From CAVSUZ01 sp963791885 (lineage in GTDB: Bacteria; Pseudomonadota; Alphaproteobacteria; Acetobacterales; Acetobacteraceae): a stretch of 64,000 bases of DNA. The position numbers and the translations under genes were made by a program. The notes beneath the pieces are model-generated. The model made no database searches. It saw nothing but the letters and a program-made list of their open reading frames with translations, and was not told the DNA's origin. Where the stretch lies: positions 2,480,001 to 2,544,000 of the forward strand of contig CAWBUL010000006.1 of NCBI GenBank assembly GCA_963791885.1, given 5' to 3'. Shown one piece after another: positions 37,558 to 46,719 of this stretch (positions are counted from its first letter, which is position 1; each line of letters opens with the position of its first letter).

Positions 37558-37982
37558 CGAACATATGATTGAAGTAAACCCCCGCGATGGGCAAAGATAC
37601 TCTGCGCGGTGGAGATCTCCGATCTGCAGCGGCCGTGTTTGACGGCTGACCCGACTCCGGATCCATTGCCTGCCATGAGTTCCGGTGGTTGAACTGAGTC
37701 CTTCGATCTTCGCTTTTGGCAATTGCCCGTGAGGCTGGAAGTCCGGCTTGGGCGCAAACCGGCCGCCGGTCTGGTTGGCGCCCAATGACTGCTTCCCACC
37801 CAAAGTAGACCTCCACTTCAAGGCGCCATCCGTCTGACTTCATTCAGTCTGCATCAGCCTACGGCTGGCGGCGCAGGGCCCGCACAACGCCCAGCGGCCG
37901 CGCGATCTCATCGTATTGTTGTCCAACATCGCCGATATTTCGGCCAATGAAGCGCGTCCATGCCTGCGAGGCGCGCTAGCTA
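37558..37982. other. Intergenic, nothing recognised
   Basis: About 420 bases between the SDR gene and the left end of the IS630. Several short frames are open on the minus strand, none resembling a known family. The IS630 end (TA plus GTGTCCTG) begins at 37981. Confidence 0.5.
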
Positions 37983-39095
37983 GTGTCCTGGCCGAGAAAT
38001 GGCTAGCCACTTATGGCTTGGTATGGTTCCGTTACGGCGGAGCGCGGCGGGGACCAGAGACATGGCGGCACCGAAGGCGGTTCGGATCGAATTATCGGAG
38101 CTTGAGGCTGCGGAACTCCAATCCCGGCTGCGCCGACGCAAGGTAGCCCGCGGCGATGCCATGCGAGCCGAGATCGTGCTGTTGGCGGCGCAGGGCATGA
38201 GCAATTTGGCAATCGCTGAGCGGCTCGGCATCACCCGAGTCACGGCAGCGACTTGGCGGAGGCGCTATGCCGAGAAGCGTCTCGACGGCCTGGTCGATGA
38301 GCCGCGCCCCGGCGCGCCGCGGACCGTCACGGATGAGAAGGTTTCGGAAGTCGTGACGGCGACGCTGGAGACGCTGCCTGTCGGGCGCACGCACTGGAGT
38401 TCGCGTGACATGGCGCGAGCCGCAGGGCTGGCGCCGTCGACGGTACAGCGTATCTGGAAAGCGTTTTCGCTGCAGCCACACCGCAGCGAAACCTTCAAGT
38501 TGTCGACCGATCCGCTGTTCGTCGAGAAAGTGCGCGACCGGACGCAGCCGGTCCTGCCATTACGGCCGGGACAAGTCGAACGCCGCACCCACGACTACAC
38601 GCGGCACGGTACGACGTCGCTATTCGCCGCGCTCGACGTCAGGGTAGGAACAATCATCGGCAAGTGCATGCCGCGTCATCGCGCGGTCGAGTTTCGTCGC
38701 TTCCTCGCCATGGTCGAGAAGAATGTCCCAGCCGACCACGATGTGCACGTCGTGATGGACAATGTATCGAGCCACAAGACCAAGCTGATCCGTAGCTGGT
38801 TTGCCAAGCGGCCACACTGGCACGTGCACCTCACGCCTACATCCGCGTCATGGATCAATCAGGTCGAGCGATTTTTCGGCATGCTCACAGACGATCAGAT
38901 TAGGCGCGGCTCGCATCGCTCAACCCGTGAGCTGGAAGCCGCTATCAGCGCCTACATCGACGCCCGTAACGCCGATCCCAAGCCCTTTCGTTGGGTCAAA
39001 TCGGCCGACGACATCCTCGCCTCGATCCAACGCTTCTGCCAGCGAACCATCGCTGTTCAGAAGCAATGTGCATAAAAACTTCAGAGTCAGGACAC
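37983..39095 (+). mobile_element. IS630-family element, single-frame type, 1113 bp
   Basis: The ends GTGTCCTG and CAGGACAC are inverted and are flanked by TA at 37981-37982 and 39096-39097. The inner sequence holds one uninterrupted transposase gene. It is a different subgroup from the two 1171-bp elements, with unrelated ends and no A7 site. Confidence 0.88.
38062..39075 (+). CDS. IS630-family transposase (single reading frame)
   Basis: 337 residues from the ATG at 38062 ('MAAPKAVRIELSELEAAELQ'). Helix-turn-helix: 'GMSNLAIAERLGITRVTAAT'; the second DNA-binding part: 'DMARAAGLAPSTVQRIWKAF'. The DDE domain has 'THDYTRHGTTSLFAALDVR', 'DHDVHVVMDNVSSHKT' (second Asp) and 'TPTSASWINQVERFFGML' (Glu). 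Intact; likely active in the recent past since TA flanks and ends are clean. Confidence 0.93.
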   Translation: MAAPKAVRIELSELEAAELQSRLRRRKVARGDAMRAEIVLLAAQGMSNLAIAERLGITRVTAATWRRRYAEKRLDGLVDEPRPGAPRTVTDEKVSEVVTATLETLPVGRTHWSSRDMARAAGLAPSTVQRIWKAFSLQPHRSETFKLSTDPLFVEKVRDRTQPVLPLRPGQVERRTHDYTRHGTTSLFAALDVRVGTIIGKCMPRHRAVEFRRFLAMVEKNVPADHDVHVVMDNVSSHKTKLIRSWFAKRPHWHVHLTPTSASWINQVERFFGMLTDDQIRRGSHRSTRELEAAISAYIDARNADPKPFRWVKSADDILASIQRFCQRTIAVQKQCA

Positions 39096-39207
39096 TAGGC
39101 CCGCTCGTGCGCTGAACTGCTCGAGCAGATTGGCGCCTCGCGATCATTGGATGGTGAGAATTTGGAGCGGATCAGGAACGAACCCGGCCCCGAATAAGAC
39201 GGTGAAG

Positions 39208-39360
39208 CTAACGCGCCGGTTCCGGCGCGCGCGCCCCGACGTCCCGCCGCGCGATCTCGGCGAGTAACGACCAGATCCGTGCCGGTTCCATGGGCACATC
39301 CGGATCGTTCAGGAGGCGGTCCAGTTCGTCGAGCTTGGCCTCATGCTCCGTATCCATCAT
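39208..39360 (-). CDS. Very small conserved protein, about 50 aa
   Basis: I start it at the ATG at 39360 (a second is at 39357), giving 'MMDTEHEAKLDELDRLLNDP' and 'DVPMEPARIWSLLAEIARRD'. A longer frame upstream would run through the dispersed repeat at 39461-39521 and is not credible. The sequence has the look of a conserved acidic helical protein, with a faint likeness to the release-factor N-terminal helix region. It is the last gene of the leftward cox-like run. Function unknown. Confidence 0.6.
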   Translation of the reverse strand: MMDTEHEAKLDELDRLLNDPDVPMEPARIWSLLAEIARRDVGARAPEPAR

Positions 39361-39460
39361 CGCCAATTCTCCATCGTGCACTGCACAATCAGATAGGAAG
39401 AAGCGTTTGATCGTGGCATCCGCATGGCGGCTTCGTGATGGCGTCGGGGCGATCCGGGGG

Positions 39461-39521
39461 GATCGTTGGGTGCGCTTCGCCTGGGCCGCCACGGCCCGCT
39501 ATGCGAGCCTCGCGGTGATGA
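39461..39521. repeat. Dispersed intergenic repeat, reverse copy
   Basis: On the minus strand it reads TCATCACCGCGAGGC, then GGCCGTGGCGGCCCAGGCG, then CGCACCCAACGATC, closely matching the second half of the 125-bp units at 20062-20110 and 20187-20235. A more distant copy lies at 40711-40776. It has the inverted, GC-rich look of the dispersed palindromes common in alphaproteobacteria. Confidence 0.7.
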
Positions 39522-39558
39522 CGTGGGCTGTCGGTCCGGTGCTTCGGGCTGTCGGGTA

Positions 39559-39843
39559 TCAGAGGTATTTGCCGCGCTCTTTGATCTCGAGCGTATAGGC
39601 CCGGTAGGTCATCCCGAGTTCCTCGGCGCGGGCGAGACGCCGCAGCGCGATCTCCCGCGGCGGGGTTTTCCAGGCCTTTTTGTGCGCGCGGTTCCAGCAC
39701 CAGCCTCGCCAGGAGACCGCGCCGGGGTCTTCGTCGACATCCGGCGCCGGACCGCCGTTGTGGCCCAGGCCGAATTCCAGGCGGTCACGAAGAGCGGAGC
39801 GAGGTGGGCGGCGCCGCGCCCGCCCGCCCGCCGGATGCATCAA
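39559..39843 (-). CDS. Small basic conserved protein, 94 aa
   Basis: 94 residues, from the ATG at 39843, 25 bp after the coxM-like stop. The N-terminus is Arg-rich; then 'LEFGLGHNGGPAPD', 'SWRGWCWNRAHKKAWKTPPR', 'EIALRRLARAEELGMTYRAY' and 'TLEIKERGKYL'. The dense conserved-looking Trp/Arg pattern suggests a real protein, possibly nucleic-acid binding. I do not recognise a named family. Probably co-transcribed with the molybdenum hydroxylase genes. Confidence 0.7.
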   Translation of the reverse strand: MMHPAGGRARRRPPRSALRDRLEFGLGHNGGPAPDVDEDPGAVSWRGWCWNRAHKKAWKTPPREIALRRLARAEELGMTYRAYTLEIKERGKYL

Positions 39844-39868
39844 GGCGTCTCCGTGCTAAGCGCGCGTT

Positions 39869-40660
39869 TCACGCTTTGGCGACGGCGCGGCGGGCCATCA
39901 CGCCGATCAGGTGCGCGCGATACTCGGCGCTGGCGTGGATGTCGCTGTTCAGTCCGTCCGCCGGCGTCGTGACGTTCGCGATCGCATCCGGGGAGAAGTT
40001 GGCGCTCAGCGCCTTCTCCATCTCGGTGTGGCGGAACACGCCGCTCTGCCCGGCGCCGGTGATCGCCAGCCGTACCTCGTTCGGGAACTTCGCGACGAAC
40101 ACGCCGACGATCGGGTAGCGCGAGGCGGGGTTGCGGAACTTCTCGTAGGCCGATTTCTGCGGCACAGGGAACGTTACCCCCGTGATGATCTCGCCCTGCT
40201 CCAGCGCCGTGGTGAACATGCCCTGGAAGAAGTCGTCGGCCTTGATCTCCCGCTTGTTGGTCTTGATCGTGGCATTCAGGGCCAAAGCCGCGCTGGGGTA
40301 GCATGCGGCGGGATCGTTGTTCGCCAGACTGCCGCCGATCGTGCCGCGATGGCGCACGGCGTCGTCGCCGATCCAGGAGGCGAGGTCGGCGAGGCCGGGA
40401 ATGCGGGAGCGCAGGTCCTTCGACTCGGCGACGGCGCCGTGCGTTGTCATGGCCTGGATGGTCACGGCGTCGCCGGTCGCGCTGATGCCGACCAGGCCGA
40501 GCTTGCCGAGATCCACCAACGTCGTCGGCCGTGCCAGTCGCTGCTTCAGCACGGGGATGTAGGTCATGCCGCCGGCGAGTGCCTTAGCTTCCGGATCGGC
40601 GGCCAAAGCCCGCGCCGCTTCGTCCACGCTGCCGGGCTTCTGGTATTCGAAATTATACAT
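39869..40660 (-). CDS. Molybdenum hydroxylase FAD subunit (CoxM/CutM-like)
   Basis: 263 residues. The FAD-binding PCMH domain shows 'YQKPGSVDEAARALAADPEA', 'KALAGGMTYIPVLKQRLARP' (pyrophosphate-binding AGG-T), 'IGDDAVRHRGTIGGSLANND' and the C-terminal 'VFRHTEMEKALSANFSPDAI'. It transfers electrons from the iron-sulfur subunit to quinone or another acceptor. Order of the set is S-L-M in transcription. A dispersed repeat lies between it and the large-subunit gene, so its expression may be uncoupled. Confidence 0.92.
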   Translation of the reverse strand: MYNFEYQKPGSVDEAARALAADPEAKALAGGMTYIPVLKQRLARPTTLVDLGKLGLVGISATGDAVTIQAMTTHGAVAESKDLRSRIPGLADLASWIGDDAVRHRGTIGGSLANNDPAACYPSAALALNATIKTNKREIKADDFFQGMFTTALEQGEIITGVTFPVPQKSAYEKFRNPASRYPIVGVFVAKFPNEVRLAITGAGQSGVFRHTEMEKALSANFSPDAIANVTTPADGLNSDIHASAEYRAHLIGVMARRAVAKA

Positions 40661-40710
40661 GGCACAAATTCCCTACGGGTTCGGTTCGCTGAACTGAAAG
40701 CCCCCGGTTC

Positions 40711-40776
40711 GGAGCGGCGGGCCTGGGTCGCCACGGCGCGCTGCCATGCCCCTTGGGCGCCTCGGGATGACGAGCG
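40711..40776. repeat. Dispersed intergenic repeat between the large- and FAD-subunit genes
   Basis: On the minus strand it reads GTCATCCCGAGGCGCC, then CGCCGTGGCGACCCAGGCCC and GCCGCTCC. It shares the 'CCGAGGC...CCGTGGCGACCCAGGCC' pattern with the arrays at 20 kb and the copy at 39461. It sits inside the presumed operon. Confidence 0.6.
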
Positions 40777-40779
40777 GGC

Positions 40780-43161
40780 TCATTCGGCCGCCATGCGTGG
40801 CGCGCCCGACTGGATGATCGACCAGATCTTCTGCGGCGTGGCCGGCATTTCGATGTGGCGCACGTTGTAGTCGCGCAGCGCATCCACCAAGGCGTTGATC
40901 ACCGCGGGCGGGCTGCCGATCGCACCCACCTCGCCGCAGCCTTTCACACCCAGCGGATTGTGCGTGCACAGCGTGGTCTCGGTTCCGACCGTGATGTTCG
41001 GCACGTTGTCGGCGCGCGGCATGGTGTAGTCCATGAAGGAGCCGCTCAGCAGCTGGCCGGATTCGTCGTACGCCGCATTCTCGAGCAACGCCTGGCCGAT
41101 GCCCTGCGCCACACCCCCCTGCACCTGGCCTTCGACGATCATGGGATTGATCACGCGTCCGACGTCGTCCACCGCGACGAAGTTGACGACATGCGTCACG
41201 CCGGTGTCGCGATCGACCTCCACCTCACACACGTGGCAGCCGCCCGGGAAGGTAAAGTTCTTCGGGTCGTAGAAGGCGGTTTCTTCCAGGCCGGGCTCCA
41301 GCTCCTCGATCGGGTAATTGTGCGGCACATACGCGGCCAGGGAGATATCCGTCAGGGTCTTCGTCCGGTCCGTTCCTGTCACGGAGAAGGTGCCGTCCTT
41401 GAACTCGATGTCGTCGACATCCGTTTCGAGCAGGTGTGCGGCGATTTTCTTTCCCTTGGCGATGACCTTGTCCATTGCCTTCACCATGGCGCTGCCGCCA
41501 ACCGCGAGGCTGCGGCTTCCGTAGGTGCCCATGCCGAAGGGGATTTTAGCGGTGTCGCCATGCACGATCTCGATCTGGTCGAGCGGCACGCCCATTTGCG
41601 CATGCACGAGCTGGGCGAACGTGGTTTCGTGGCCCTGGCCGTGGCTATGCGAGCCGGTGAAGACCGTGATGCTGCCGGTTGGATGCACGCGGATGTTGGC
41701 ACATTCGTACAAGCCGGCGCGTGCGCCGAGCGAGCCGACGACGGCGGAGGGCGCGATGCCGCAGGCTTCCAGGTATGTGGAGACGCCGATGCCGCGTAGC
41801 TTTCCCTGCTTTGCCGCTTCGGCGCGGCGTGATTCGAAGCCGGCGTGGTCCGCCGCCTTCAGCGCCGCATCGAGCGTCGCGAAGTAGTTGCCGCTGTCAT
41901 ATTGCAGGGCGACGGGTGTCTGGTACGGGAAGGCGTCGGTCGGGATGAAATTGCGCCGACGGATCTCGACACGGTCGATGCCGGTATCGCGCGCGCAGCA
42001 ATCCACGAGACGCTCGAGCAGGAAGGTGGCTTCGGGACGGCCGGCGCCGCGATAGGCGTCAACGGGGACGGTGTTGGTGAAGATCGCCTTCACTTCGCAA
42101 TAGATGGCGGGGGTTTTGTACACGCCGGCGAGCAAGGTCGCGTAGAGATAGGTCGGAATGCAGGGCGCGAAGGTTGAGAGATAGGCGCCCATGTTGGCTT
42201 GCGTGCTGACGCGCAGCGCGAGGAAGTTGCCCTGTGCATCGAGCGCCATTTCCGCCGTGGTGACGTGATCGCGGCCGTGCGCGTCGGACATGAAGCTTTC
42301 GTTGCGCTCGGCTGTCCACTTCACCGGGCGGCGGATCTTACCCGCGGCCCAGGTGACGATCGCTTCCTCGGCGTAGTGGTAGATTTTGGAACCAAATCCG
42401 CCGCCGACGTCGGGTGCGACAACGCGCAACCGGTTTTCCGGAATATGCAGCACGAAGGCGCCCATGAGCAGGCGGATGACGTGCGGGTTTTGGCTGGTGG
42501 TGTAGAGGGTGTAGTCGCCGCTGTTGCCGTCGAAATCACCGACCGCGGCGCGCGGCTCCATGGCGTTCGGCACGAGGCGGTTGTTGGTAAGTTCGAGCTT
42601 CACCGTCTTTGCCGCGCCGGCGAAGGCTTGGTCGGTGAGGTCCTTGTCGCCGATCTGCCAGTCGTAGCACAGGTTGCCCGGCGCGTCGTCGTGCACCAGC
42701 GTGGCGTCTGATTTCAGCGCGGCCTTCATGGTGGCGGCGGCGGGCAGATCCTGCATGTCGATATCGAGCAACTCCGCCGCGTCCTTCGCCGCCTGCTTCG
42801 TTTCGGCGATAACGACCGCGATCGGATCGCCGACGTGCCGTACTTTATCCACGGCAAGGACGGGATGCGGCGGCTCCTTCATTGGCGAGCCGTCCTTGTT
42901 GTGGATCTGCCAGCCGCAGGGCAGGCCGCCGACATTGTCCGCCGCCATGTCGGCACCGGTGAACACCGCGACCACTCCGGGCGCGGCCTTGGCCTGTGTC
43001 GTGTCGATGCGTGTGATGCGCGCATGCGGCCGGTCGGACCGCCGGATGAAGGCGTAGAGCTGACCGGGTCGGTTGATGTCGTCGGTATATTGGCCGCGCC
43101 CGCTGAGGAATCGCGCATCCTCCCGGCGACGAACCGAGGCTCCGATGCCTTCGAATGGCAT
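40780..43161 (-). CDS. Molybdopterin-binding large subunit, form II CODH / aldehyde-oxidase type
   Basis: 793 residues. Mo-cofactor motifs: 'VVAPDVGGGFGSKIYHYAEE' (about residue 250), 'VDAYRGAGRPEATFLLERLV' (about 368), 'GQGHETTFAQLVHAQMGVPL' and 'GVKGCGEVGAIGSPPAVINA' with the base Glu. The active-site loop is AYRGAGR, the form II signature, not the AYxCSFR of true CO dehydrogenase, so CO oxidation should not be assumed; aldehydes or heteroaromatics are more likely. Complete. Adjacent amidase and cupin genes hint at an amide or N-heterocycle route. Confidence 0.94.
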   Translation of the reverse strand: MPFEGIGASVRRREDARFLSGRGQYTDDINRPGQLYAFIRRSDRPHARITRIDTTQAKAAPGVVAVFTGADMAADNVGGLPCGWQIHNKDGSPMKEPPHPVLAVDKVRHVGDPIAVVIAETKQAAKDAAELLDIDMQDLPAAATMKAALKSDATLVHDDAPGNLCYDWQIGDKDLTDQAFAGAAKTVKLELTNNRLVPNAMEPRAAVGDFDGNSGDYTLYTTSQNPHVIRLLMGAFVLHIPENRLRVVAPDVGGGFGSKIYHYAEEAIVTWAAGKIRRPVKWTAERNESFMSDAHGRDHVTTAEMALDAQGNFLALRVSTQANMGAYLSTFAPCIPTYLYATLLAGVYKTPAIYCEVKAIFTNTVPVDAYRGAGRPEATFLLERLVDCCARDTGIDRVEIRRRNFIPTDAFPYQTPVALQYDSGNYFATLDAALKAADHAGFESRRAEAAKQGKLRGIGVSTYLEACGIAPSAVVGSLGARAGLYECANIRVHPTGSITVFTGSHSHGQGHETTFAQLVHAQMGVPLDQIEIVHGDTAKIPFGMGTYGSRSLAVGGSAMVKAMDKVIAKGKKIAAHLLETDVDDIEFKDGTFSVTGTDRTKTLTDISLAAYVPHNYPIEELEPGLEETAFYDPKNFTFPGGCHVCEVEVDRDTGVTHVVNFVAVDDVGRVINPMIVEGQVQGGVAQGIGQALLENAAYDESGQLLSGSFMDYTMPRADNVPNITVGTETTLCTHNPLGVKGCGEVGAIGSPPAVINALVDALRDYNVRHIEMPATPQKIWSIIQSGAPRMAAE

Positions 43162-43187
43162 TGTCTTTGTCCCTCCCGTTGGCGCGG

Positions 43188-43685
<498 letters not shown>

Positions 43686-43766
43686 CGCATCCCCCTAAGT
43701 TCTCGGACGAAGTCCGCTCGCTGGCTGACAATGATGGCGCGCAGGGCGGCAGGTCAAGCGGTGGCA

Positions 43767-44309
43767 TTAGACGCGTTTCAGCGCCCGTCTTTCGCCGGCG
43801 GGGAGCGTCACAACAACGCAGTCTCCGGCTGCGATTTCACCTGAGGCACGCACGATCCCCATGATGCCGGCGCGGAGGATCAGGCCGCCGTGTTCGTCGC
43901 GGCCCAGCACGGCGTCCATGAGGCCGGGCCGGAAGGCGTTGAGCTGACGACAGGGATTGCGCAGGCCGGTGACCTCGACGATGGCGGTTTCCCCGAGCCT
44001 GAGGCGCGTGCCTTGGGGCAGATCGAGCAGGGGGATGCCCCGCGTGGTGACGTTTTCGCCCATGGCGCCGGGGAAGACGTTGAAGCCGCCGACGCGGAGC
44101 TCGTCCAGCAGTTCCTCGCCGATCAGGTGGACTTGCCTGAGGTTCGGCTGGGTGGGGTCCTGGGCCACGCGCGAGCGGTGCTTCACCGTGGCGCCGGCGT
44201 GTGCGTCGCCCTCGACGCCGAGGCCTTCGATCAGGTGGATGCCGAGTGCGTTGGGTTTGGTGAAGGTGTGACGCGGTGAGAGGCTGACGGCGAGGACCGT
44301 TCCGTTCAT
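43767..44309 (-). CDS. MOSC-domain protein
   Basis: 180 residues from the ATG at 44309, which overlaps the amidase stop (ATGA). Visible: 'GLGVEGDAHAGATVKHRSRV', 'NVFPGAMGENVTTRGIPLLD' and the conserved Cys in 'EVTGLRNPCRQLNAFRPGLM'. MOSC domains relate to the molybdenum-cofactor sulfurase C-terminus and bind Mo-pterin or carry sulfur; next to a Mo hydroxylase it may sulfurate or handle the cofactor (inference). YiiM-like N-hydroxylated-compound reduction is another possibility. Confidence 0.88.
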   Translation of the reverse strand: MNGTVLAVSLSPRHTFTKPNALGIHLIEGLGVEGDAHAGATVKHRSRVAQDPTQPNLRQVHLIGEELLDELRVGGFNVFPGAMGENVTTRGIPLLDLPQGTRLRLGETAIVEVTGLRNPCRQLNAFRPGLMDAVLGRDEHGGLILRAGIMGIVRASGEIAAGDCVVVTLPAGERRALKRV

Positions 44310-45598
44310 TGAAGGGCCGCTGCGATCCATTCGGACCAGGCGAGCGTGCTCCGGTCCTCGCCGGCGCGGCCGACGATCTGCAGGCCGAGCGGCATGCCGT
44401 CCGGGCCGGTCCCGGCGGGGACGGTGACGCACGGCACGCCGAGGCTGGTCCAGATGAAGTTGAAGGCGGGATCGCCGGTCCATTCCAGCCCTTCCGGCGC
44501 CTGGCCGGGCGCGGCGGGGGTGATGAGGACGTCGAGGCCCTCGGTGGCCGCAGGGAAGGCGGCGCGTGTGTCGCGGAAGACGGCGTAGGCGTGGGCGAGC
44601 GAGGGCTCGGTTTGGGACAGGCCGAACTCGAGGCGGTCACGCAGGTCGGGGCTGATCTGATCGCGCGCGGTCGCAAGTTCCCAACCGAGGGCGCGGGCGC
44701 TCTCGGCGTTCATGACGATGGGGTGGGCTTCGATCAGGGCGGCGAAGGGTGCCGGGAGTTCGCGGTCCTGAACGTGGGCGCCGGCGCGGCTGAGGGCGGA
44801 GGCGGCGCGGGAGAGTAGGTCGCGGGTTTCGGGCGCGGCCTTGTCCCAGGTCGGGCTGCGGCAGACGCCGATGCGGGGCGCGCTGTCGGGGCGAGTCGAG
44901 GGGTCGCCCAGGTCGCGGCCGGAGACGGCTGCGGCGAAGAGTGCGCAATCGGCGACGCTGCGGGCCATCACGCCGACGGTGTCGAGACTGTCGGACATGA
45001 GCTTCATGCCGAAGCGATTGATCAGCCCGAAGCTGGGCTTGTAGCCGACGACGCCGCAGAACGCGGCCGGGCGGATGACGCTGCCGGCAGTTTGGGTGCC
45101 GAAGGCAAGGGGGAAGAAGAAGTCGGCCACGCCGGCGGCTGAGCCGCTGGAGCTGCCTCCGGGTGTGCGGCTGGTGTCGTGTGGGTTGGCGGTGGGACCC
45201 GGTTTGCGGGTGGCGAACTCCGTGGTGACGGTCTTGCCGATCACCACGCCACCCGCGGCCTTGGTCCAGGCGACCGCAGCAGCGTCCGCGCGGGGCCGGT
45301 GGTCCTTCCAGATGGGTGAGCCGTATTCGCTGGGCAGGTCGGCGGTGTCGAGCACGTCTTTCACGCCGACGGGCAGTCCGTGGAGGGGACCGGGGCCAGC
45401 GGCGGCCGCGGCTTTCTTCGCTGTGTCGGGGTTGATGTGTGCGAAGGCGTGTACGTGCGGTTCGCGTTGGGCGATCCGCTCCAGGCAGGCCTCCATCAGC
45501 TCCGTGGGGCGTAGTTGGCCGTCGCGGATCAGGCGTGCCGCGTCGGTGGCGGTGAGGCGGGAGGGGTCCGAGGCGTGCATCATGTCTGGTTTCACCAC
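44306..45598 (-). CDS. Amidase (amidase signature family)
   Basis: 430 residues. The Ser-cisSer-Lys triad is visible: Lys in 'LHGLPVGVKDVLDTADLPSE', the Ser pair in 'HDTSRTPGGSSSGSAAGVAD', with 'FGTQTAGSVIRPAAFCGVVG' following. The start is either 45598 (GTG or ATG-type) or the ATG at 45583 ('MMHASDPSRLTATDAARLI'). It hydrolyses a carboxamide to acid and ammonia. Translationally coupled to the MOSC gene and so to the Mo-hydroxylase run. Confidence 0.92.
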   Translation of the reverse strand: MVKPDMMHASDPSRLTATDAARLIRDGQLRPTELMEACLERIAQREPHVHAFAHINPDTAKKAAAAAGPGPLHGLPVGVKDVLDTADLPSEYGSPIWKDHRPRADAAAVAWTKAAGGVVIGKTVTTEFATRKPGPTANPHDTSRTPGGSSSGSAAGVADFFFPLAFGTQTAGSVIRPAAFCGVVGYKPSFGLINRFGMKLMSDSLDTVGVMARSVADCALFAAAVSGRDLGDPSTRPDSAPRIGVCRSPTWDKAAPETRDLLSRAASALSRAGAHVQDRELPAPFAALIEAHPIVMNAESARALGWELATARDQISPDLRDRLEFGLSQTEPSLAHAYAVFRDTRAAFPAATEGLDVLITPAAPGQAPEGLEWTGDPAFNFIWTSLGVPCVTVPAGTGPDGMPLGLQIVGRAGEDRSTLAWSEWIAAALQ

Positions 45599-45623
45599 TT
45601 CGCAAGAATAGAACGAGGCATGC

Positions 45624-45941
45624 TCAGGCGAACGCGAGTGCTTCCGGTCGCTTGAATTCGATCTCGACGAAAGCCATTGGCTCGTCGGCCGCGTTCATGA
45701 CGTCATGCTCGATGCCGGCGGGGCGGTGGTAGGCGTGACCCGCTGACATCTTGGTCTCGGTCACGGCCGCGCCGTTGTCCACGCGCATGACGGCATCGGT
45801 CAGCATCACAACCACATAGGGCCAGCCATGGGTGTGCTGTCCGGTCACCGCACCGGGCGGGAAATCCCAGCGGGTGATGCGTAGCGCTGCGTCGTCTTGC
45901 TGGACGGTGGGTACGGCGGGAATGGTGCACTTGAAGGCCAT
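45624..45941 (-). CDS. Small cupin protein, first gene of the leftward run
   Basis: 105 residues from the ATG at 45941 (AGAGAG upstream). Cupin motif 1 'WDFPPGAVTGQHTHGWPYVV' has two His; motif 2 'SAGHAYHRPAGIEHDVMNAA' has the later His residues. Probably a metal-binding enzyme or a small-molecule sensor. It is 26 bp upstream of the amidase and divergent from the GntR regulator, with about 130 bp between the starts that must hold the promoters for both directions. Confidence 0.85.
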   Translation of the reverse strand: MAFKCTIPAVPTVQQDDAALRITRWDFPPGAVTGQHTHGWPYVVVMLTDAVMRVDNGAAVTETKMSAGHAYHRPAGIEHDVMNAADEPMAFVEIEFKRPEALAFA

Positions 45942-46068
45942 TTCTGCGCTCTCTGCACGATTGTGGTGGGTGCTTAGGCCCGGAAGCGACACCGCGCCAG
46001 CGGAGCCGACTTGACCGGCTGCGGGAGGCGGGATCAGACTAAGATATTACTTCGATCTCGGGTGGGAC

Positions 46069-46719
46069 GTGCTGCTGCGCGAGGATGCCTATAACCGGTT
46101 CAAGGAATGCCTGTTCGCACGCGAATTGCGGCCGGGACAGTTCGTGTCCCAGCGCGAACTGGCGGACCTCGTCGGCGTGTCGGAAGGACCGATGCGGGAG
46201 GCGCTCAAGCGTTTGGAGGCGGAAGCCCTGGTGCGTCTGATTCCGCAGCGGGGAATCCAGATTGCCGACATCAATGTGGCCTTGATCCGGGACGCGTTCG
46301 GCCTCCGGCTCGCGCTGGAAACCTCGGCGCTCAAAAACTTCGTGCGCATGGTGTCCGATGCCGAGCTGGATGCGCTAGCGCAGCGCTTTCGCACGCTTCG
46401 GGAACAGATCGAGCGGACGCGGGCGCCGTCGCTCCTCGATGCCGCACTGGAAGCGGACATTCATCTGCATCAGTGCTTCATCGACAGCCTGGATAACAAG
46501 CTGATCAGCGAGGTCTATCGGATCAATGACGACAAGGTGCGGCTGATCCGGTTGAACCGGCGGTTCACCTTCGACCGCGTGCTTCCCGCGATCGAGGAGC
46601 ATGAGGCCATTCTTCATGAGATCAGAAAGCGCGATGCAGCCGGCGCCGTCGCAGCTTTGGAACGGCATCTTGCCATTTCGCTCCGACGTTCGCTCGGGCT
46701 GGAAGAACACCTGCTGTGA
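46069..46719 (+). CDS. GntR-family regulator, FadR/FCD subgroup
   Basis: 216 residues, GTG start. The winged helix is 'RELADLVGVSEGPMREALKR', 'LEAEALVRLIPQRGIQIADI'; the FCD domain shows 'LRLALETSALKNFV', 'DAALEADIHLHQCFIDSLDN' (metal/ligand Asp-His pattern) and 'IEEHEAILHEIRKRD'. FCD proteins usually repress catabolic genes and release on binding an organic acid. Its stop overlaps the sulfatase start, and it is back to back with the cupin-amidase-cox run, so it may control both directions. Confidence 0.93.
   Translation: MLLREDAYNRFKECLFARELRPGQFVSQRELADLVGVSEGPMREALKRLEAEALVRLIPQRGIQIADINVALIRDAFGLRLALETSALKNFVRMVSDAELDALAQRFRTLREQIERTRAPSLLDAALEADIHLHQCFIDSLDNKLISEVYRINDDKVRLIRLNRRFTFDRVLPAIEEHEAILHEIRKRDAAGAVAALERHLAISLRRSLGLEEHLL

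Noticed and set aside
39361..39492. N-terminal extension of the 50-aa protein
   Set aside because: The extension is a translation of the dispersed repeat at 39461-39521, so the ATG at 39360 is preferred.
40780..43161. True CO dehydrogenase (coxL)
   Set aside because: The active-site loop is AYRGAGR, not AYxCSFR with the copper-binding Cys; labelled form II/aldehyde-oxidase type.
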